Positions 58,410 to 64,000 of a stretch of DNA of 64,000 bases are shown piece after piece. A program made the translations under genes and the position numbers. The DNA is taken from assembly GCA_029931535.1 (NCBI GenBank), contig JAQPZY010001517.1, positions 3,542,001-3,606,000 on the forward strand. The letters are read 5' to 3'. This DNA is from Margaritifera margaritifera (Eukaryota > Mollusca > Bivalvia > Unionida > Margaritiferidae). Position 1 is the stretch's first letter. Each line of letters starts with the position of its first letter. The notes under the pieces were generated by a model, which was not told the origin of the DNA, did no database searches, and was given only the letters and a program-made list of their open reading frames with translations.

Positions 58410-59668
58410 GGACTAAAGTAGTACTTATATATACATAATAGTTTTCTTACTTTTGTTTCAATATATGTTTTATTTATATAACCCTTTTGTTGTTTTTTAA
58501 AGTGCTACATAAACAGGACAGGTAAAATATTATCATGTAAAGCAACCATAAACACATGAAAAGACCTAGGTTTACAAGTTATGATTAAAACTCTACTATG
58601 TACGCAATATACATAGACGTAAAATGTAAAAACTTAAATATCTTGGAAACAGTATCCAATCAGTTGTTTTAATTGTCATATCTGAATTCAGCACATCAAA
58701 ATCCCTAATTAATAGCACATTTTATCTCTGAAGCAGACGACTTCTAAAAATTTTAGACCAGTGTAATTTGTTGTACTTTGTTTTAGGTGGTTCTTTCAAC
58801 TTTGGAGTCACCAATTAATATCCATATATTTTAACGACAGAAGGTTTTCAGTGGATTCCCAACTATTAGAAGTATCTACATCTGTAAGTATTTTTCTTAT
58901 TTAGACGGTGTAAATGTATGGTCGAATATAGTCGCCATACAAAATAACGAGCGAGAAAAGAGAGACATAATTTGGCATATTTTTGACATAAAAAATATGT
59001 ATAATTAAATATTAACAAAAAAAAAAACCCCACCTAAATTTACAAATAGCTTTTCATGATCACGATATTGATAATAGTAGTGAATAATTAAAATTGAAAG
59101 GTATGAAGCAAGTATAAATTTTATATTGGATATAAAAAAAAGTTTGAAATCTTATTCAGTTTCTTTTGTGTTAAGACTTGAAGAGTTTATTAATTAATTT
59201 TCACAGACTTTATGCAATGATTGAACAAACACTGAGGCTGACATTTTAGAAAATAAGGTTAGATTACAAATAGGGCAGTGTATTATATATATAAATTACC
59301 TCTGATAAATTCAAGGTTATAAACTGCAAAATATAATATAATATAAAAATTATTTGTTTGTTTAAAGAGTTAGAAAACGCCGTACTGTTTTGAATGTTAA
59401 AATTCTGCTTATTAGGGCTAAACAGTTGGATATTAGTTATCGCCAGAAGATAATATGTCAGATGTAAAATATATTTTTACTTTTATTCCGTTTAATCAAT
59501 TTTAACCCCCCCCCCCCAAAAAAAAACACACAAAATACGACCAGTAAAGAAACATCTGCTCCTATCTCTCTCTCTCTCCAGGTATGAGCTTTCAATCTTC
59601 AGCTTGTGAACAAAAATATTTAATCTCATTTATCTTCTTACATTAGATAGTAACAATGTTATAAAATT
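58410..59668. other. Noncoding, nothing recognised
   Basis: AT-rich sequence with C and A homopolymers near 59506-59526. Confidence 0.4.
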
Positions 59669-59808
59669 ATTACATCTGTTCTTATCTGTGTTTCTACGGT
59701 GCGTCATTCAAGAAATAGCTCGCCAACATAACGTATCTATTACATTTGTTCTTATCTGTGTTTCTACGGTGCGTCATTCAAGAAATAGCTCGCCAACATA
59801 ACGTATCT
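59669..59808. repeat. 70-bp tandem duplication
   Basis: Two copies, starting near tacatctgttcttatctg and tacatttgttcttatctg, are identical apart from about one substitution. Confidence 0.9.
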
Positions 59809-61374
59809 AGCTAAACGAAATGCGTAAATTTCGAAATCATCTATTGTTCATATCAATAATTTTCTGATAATTTTAAAAACTATTTATTACAAAATAATTA
59901 TATCTTTTTATAAATGATTAAAATGTAATTACTCGTTACTTCGAAAAAATAACTGTAATGGTCTTATTTAAAATTTCATATACATCTTCACATGCATGCA
60001 TAAGGCTTGAACTGGGGCCATGTACAGACTGTGTATTGATTGACCGACTTACCTGTATACGTGCTTTATTACTTCTAGTTCTTGAAAATACACGACTTAC
60101 CTGTAAGAATTATACTAATGAGATGCCATGCTTTAAAACAGTTCGAATAAAATTCCGAAATAATGTAATATTCTAATGAGCTGAACCCCACGCTTGGGTC
60201 GTAAAGTTCTTAAAAAGCATGTTATTGAAGTACGTGTGTTTTTGATATCATGAGTAGACGGTGATACAGGGTATATTGTCGAAATATATCTTTTTAAAAT
60301 ATAAAAGTCTGTCAAAATTTGTATTTGTATCGATTTGGTTGTAATTAAAAAGTTATGTCCGACCGGTTGAGAGAAAATACATGTTTTGGCAGTCAGTCAT
60401 GGTGGAAAATTATATTTATATTTTTGTGTGGCCCTGAAAAAGTTAGTTTTAGAACTTTGAAAACACATCAGTATGTTATTGCATTTCTGAGCCCAAAGGA
60501 TCGGGCCGAATAATAGCATAGAAACTTGGTAATATATTGCGGGTTGTAGAAGTCTGTAAAACTAATTTGTTTTGGCAATATACCCCTGTTGTACATATTA
60601 CTCAAATGTTCAGGGAAAATGATTGTTTTGACAAGATCATAAGCACATTAACACTTTATAATACAATACGCGATAGCCTGGTTCAGCCACATATAGATTT
60701 CAAGCAACTTCATCAACATGATTCCCACAGACGTTGAAGCCCATCATGGAAAATTCAAGTTACAATTTCTCTCACATTCTGAACTTATCGGACACATTTT
60801 CTGTTTACACTCAAAGATATTTTTTTAAATCATCACTTGATCACATAAGAAGTGAAATAACAATACAATACCTGATTTTGCGTCGAATCGACAGTATTTA
60901 AAAAAAATAACATTATACAAGTTTTAAATGCGCTAAACTTAACAATTATAATTGGTTTCTTTGATTAAAAGTGCTGGGGATCCTATGACAATAATGATAA
61001 GCAGTGAAGATTGATTATAAATGTAGTAATCCCTCACCACTTAAAATTATTTGGCTAGCTGTTGGCATCATTTTTATGAAGAATGAATGAAGAAAAGAAG
61101 AAGAAAAAGAAATGAGTCATACGTATCGGGTCACATTTGTCGCAGATAAACAGCGGTTTTGTGAGTTCAATAGGTTATTTAGCCCGCGGGAAAATTAATC
61201 AATCGCTAACGTGGGTGCAGGATATGGAAATTCCATCCTTACAGTCTGAGCCTCGTCGAAGCCTCGTTACTAGCTACATATTCGGACTCTCGGTGAGATT
61301 TCCCTATCCAACAACAATTGAAGTGATTGCTGTTAATGTGCCTCTCATTCAGTGTGGTTAATTATCTTGGAAAT
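59809..61374. other. Noncoding, nothing recognised
   Basis: Short frames at 60537-60737 and 61137-61361 (+) lack recognisable domains. Confidence 0.4.
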
Positions 61375-61610
61375 TAGAACCAACATCATATGATATGACT
61401 TTGACATCATCATTCATATGATATGACTTTGACATCACCATTCATATGATATGACTTTGACATCACCATTCATATGATATGACCTTGACATCACCATTCA
61501 TATGATATGACCTTGACATCACCATTCATATGATATGACTTTGACATCACCATTCATATGACATGACTTTGACATCACCATTCATATGATACGACTTTGA
61601 CATCATCAAA
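61375..61610. repeat. 28-bp tandem repeat, about eight copies
   Basis: The unit is catatgatatgactttgac plus atcaccatt-type end; a few transitions distinguish copies. Confidence 0.9.
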
Positions 61611-62141
61611 TGTATTCACAAAGTAAAAATTTTGAATGCAGTTTATTCTTAAAAAATAAAAAACCCAAAACGTTCAACCCTACGAGCGATGCACTGCAGC
61701 ATTCATCATCAGAATATGTACAACAACTTAAAATTATATCGCCGGAACGGAATGGAGTATATTGGTATATGTATGATATATATATGACTCACGGTGATGT
61801 ATGCAAACGTTTGTTGGAGAACGAGGAAAGTGTTTTAGTCTGGGAGTTCCAAGTCTTTCTAGAGCGCTGGCCAAGTCTAGCACTCATGAAATTATGTATA
61901 ATCATTATGCTTCATGATCATTTAAAATGTACATAAATTATATACCAAATACATGCACTGGCTCATTATAAACAGTGTAACTCTTGTATCTGAATTTACA
62001 CAGGAAATCTCTAGAATTTGATAGTAAACGTATTGTTTGCTAGGGTGGCCGACATTTAACAACGGTCACAGAGTCTGTCGTAATTGATTCTATTTCCGTG
62101 AACAAGCTGCATTAATCTATTCCGACTACCTTTGTTATACG

Positions 62142-62199
<58 letters not shown>

Positions 62200-62954
62200 T
62201 GATCGATATAAAGTATATACCAAATTTCCTATGAAACGAAGTTTTTAAACACGGAAACATCTTTACTCGTTTTCAGACTCAAAAAGAATAGTCTAAAGCA
62301 GCGAGAGCCAGCCCAATAATGCAGGAATGTATCTTTGAGTATAATAAAAGATGGTTTTGCTAATCAAATTTTTTTTTTTCCAACGGTAAATCCCAAAGGA
62401 TACAAGGACTGAGTAGTTTGCAAAAAAATGTGTATACTTGTGCTCATCCTGCAATATATTTTAATATTACCACTTTTTCCTTTCACCAAACTCAAAATTC
62501 TGTTTTAATTACTTCTTTTTTTCCGTTCATGGCAGTGAAACATCATTTTTTCCATCTTCTATTCGTGAGTCGTGCTAAACTGCTACACAAATTGCGCTCT
62601 CAAATCTTTTGAAACTCCATTAATTTCATAAGTTGTTATCTTCAGCTTTTTAGCAGAAACAACCTACGTTTGTGTTTACCATATTTTCAAAGAAATTCTA
62701 CAACTTTAACGGAACAGATAGACATTTGAATTACTGAACCAACTTATCTAGCAATGTGATTGTTAGCTTATCATCTCTTATCAAAGAGTCAACGCCCAAA
62801 TGACTGAAATAACTCAATACGAGACTGATCTCTTTTTCAGGCAGTGGCACTGTTTACAACCTCATGACGCTGGCAGACATATTGCTTTGACAATGAATTG
62901 GTAATATTATCCAATATTCCTGCAAGGTGTTACTCACAATATCAATCAAAGGTT
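61611..62954. other. Noncoding with TC microsatellite
   Basis: A TC array lies at about 62144-62196. A 108-codon plus frame (61610-61936) has no recognisable domain. Confidence 0.4.
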
Positions 62955-63085
62955 CGGGTGTGTCAGTAAAAACATCATTTACGTCCTGACGTGGTGCCAG
63001 TAAAAGCGTCATTTACGTCCTGACGTGGTGCCAGTAAAAGCGTCATTTACGTCCTGACGTGGTGCCAGTAAAAACGTCATTTACG
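62955..63085. repeat. 34-bp tandem repeat, about three and a half copies
   Basis: The unit is acgtcctgacgtggtgccag plus taaaagcgtcattt. It contains the palindrome-like 'cctgacgtgg' and a CRE-like TGACGT core. It abuts the GIY-YIG fragment. Confidence 0.85.
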
Positions 63086-63087
63086 TC

Positions 63088-63291
63088 ATGGCGTACAAGA
63101 TTTGTGCCATCCAGTATGTTCACGAAACCGCTGACTTTACAAAAGGAATGAACAATTACAAAAGCCATATCAGAAAGAAGGTCAGCACAAAACTCGCCAA
63201 ACATTTCAACTCAGCCGGACATTCTGTCCAGTTGCTTAAAATGCTGCCCTTTGAGTCAAATCAAAGATGGACAGACAATGTACGTTGCTAA
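63088..63291 (+). pseudogene. GIY-YIG endonuclease fragment, probably from a Penelope-like element
   Basis: 67 codons: QYVHETADFTKGMNNYKSHI, then RKKVSTKLAKHFNSAGHSVQ. The pattern, a Tyr-Val-x-Glu/Gln-Thr start, an Asn-rich helix with Arg/Lys, and an HF-x-GHS motif, is the C-terminal part of GIY-YIG nuclease domains in Penelope-like retroelements. The GIY strand and reverse transcriptase are absent. Confidence 0.6.
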
Positions 63292-63402
63292 TAAGAGAAA
63301 TATTGGATACTGCAGATGCGAATTCATGCCAAATTTGACTTGAACAAATACATTTGTTCAAAAGTGCACTGTTTAACCCACCGTGTGTCAGTTTATGTCA
63401 GT

Positions 63403-63404
<2 letters not shown>

Positions 63405-63450
<46 letters not shown>

Positions 63451-63456
63451 ATGATG

Positions 63457-63505
<49 letters not shown>
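63405..63505. repeat. Compound GCT / GAT / ATT microsatellite
   Basis: GCT units (about 63405-63441) give way to GAT (about 63442-63456), then ATT (to about 63505). The stepwise change, each a one-base alteration of the last, suggests spread of mutated units. Confidence 0.9.
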
Positions 63506-63506
<1 letters not shown>

Positions 63507-64000
63507 GTTTTTGCATCACCTTTCCATGTAAGATAAATTCATATCTTTGTTTTTCGTAGTGGAAACATATAACCGGGATATAAAGCTAGAAGCAAAAAAT
63601 TAAGTACATCTACAGGTGGCACCCTATGTCCTCACAATGATGTTGTAAACTAGATCACGCTAAAAGGTATACGGTATAGCGGTTCCATCTTGGATCCGAA
63701 TTAGTTCTCCTTATTCATAGACAATAACTCCATTGTAGTTCATGTAGTTATTTCTTTTGCTTTTTTTCTTGTTTTCCTTGTTCGGTTTATATGTCTTCAT
63801 TATTCCGGATAGTTTTGCTTCTCTGTTAAGGGCAGCCGTAGCCACCAAAATTGCATGAATGAAATGACGTTGTATGACATTAAATTATTTAAACCAATAA
63901 ACGAATGATGAATTCAGATTCGAAATGACGTAGTATTAAATGAAACGATATGAAGAAACAAAACGGACTGAAGAATTATAATTTAAAATTAAATATTATC
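63506..64000. other. Noncoding, nothing recognised
   Basis: No gene or RNA signal is seen to the window end. Confidence 0.4.

Overview
The window looks like AT-rich invertebrate nuclear DNA, most likely a mollusc and possibly a bivalve. It has sparse coding, abundant microsatellites and minisatellites, a tRNA-derived SINE with a CAA-rich tail, Gypsy LTR elements, a MULE-RING fusion, a Penelope-type GIY-YIG fragment and Maverick/Polinton-type polymerase remnants. The species assignment is inference. Host gene content is thin: one clean-looking terminal exon (562-812, +) and one exon-like segment with a nonsense codon (10715-10990, -).

The centrepiece is a GC-richer block at about 19.6-33.26 kb, a decayed endogenous adintovirus / Maverick-Polinton-like element read almost wholly on the minus strand. 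From high to low coordinate it holds: a basic small protein, family-B DNA polymerase, an unknown segment, FtsK/HerA-type packaging ATPase, a family of small basic/hydrophobic-tail proteins (one tandemly duplicated with its promoter), a Lys-rich core-like protein, a Pro/Lys-rich protein, a chromodomain integrase, a small membrane protein, the 3' remnant of a penton-like protein, a pX/pVI-like minor capsid protein, the major capsid protein (hexon), a Cys/His protein, an adenain-like cysteine protease and a Gln-rich protein. Together these would supply replication, integration, capsid assembly, maturation and genome packaging. Nearly every long gene carries stops, frameshifts or deletions, so this copy is not functional. 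The polymerase also has an internal segment flipped between 27-bp inverted repeats.

At the right edge of that block (31996-33257) is the most unusual feature. Two divergent non-histone genes share a CCAAT/TATA promoter, and each ends in a near-canonical replication-dependent histone mRNA 3' stem-loop followed by a purine-rich downstream element. The layout is that of a histone gene pair, but the proteins are not histones. A two-zinc-knuckle gene (+ strand) lies beside it, behind a bidirectional TATA.

To the right lie an internally deleted Gypsy element with tRNA-Pro primer site (36.3-40.0 kb), a broken MULE transposase with a RING finger (40.15-41.1 kb), a second and different Maverick polymerase remnant (41.4-42.85 kb), small ORFs that may belong to it, a clean solo LTR with 4-bp target duplication (49179-50105), a tract of decayed plus-strand ORFs (52.3-57.6 kb), a widespread unknown repeat-borne domain (57957-58409) and a GIY-YIG fragment (63088-63291). 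To the left, 0-19.4 kb is mostly noncoding, with several tandem arrays, notably a 21-bp satellite of about 57 units (13.6-14.8 kb) and a roughly 41-bp minisatellite (7.9-9.0 kb).
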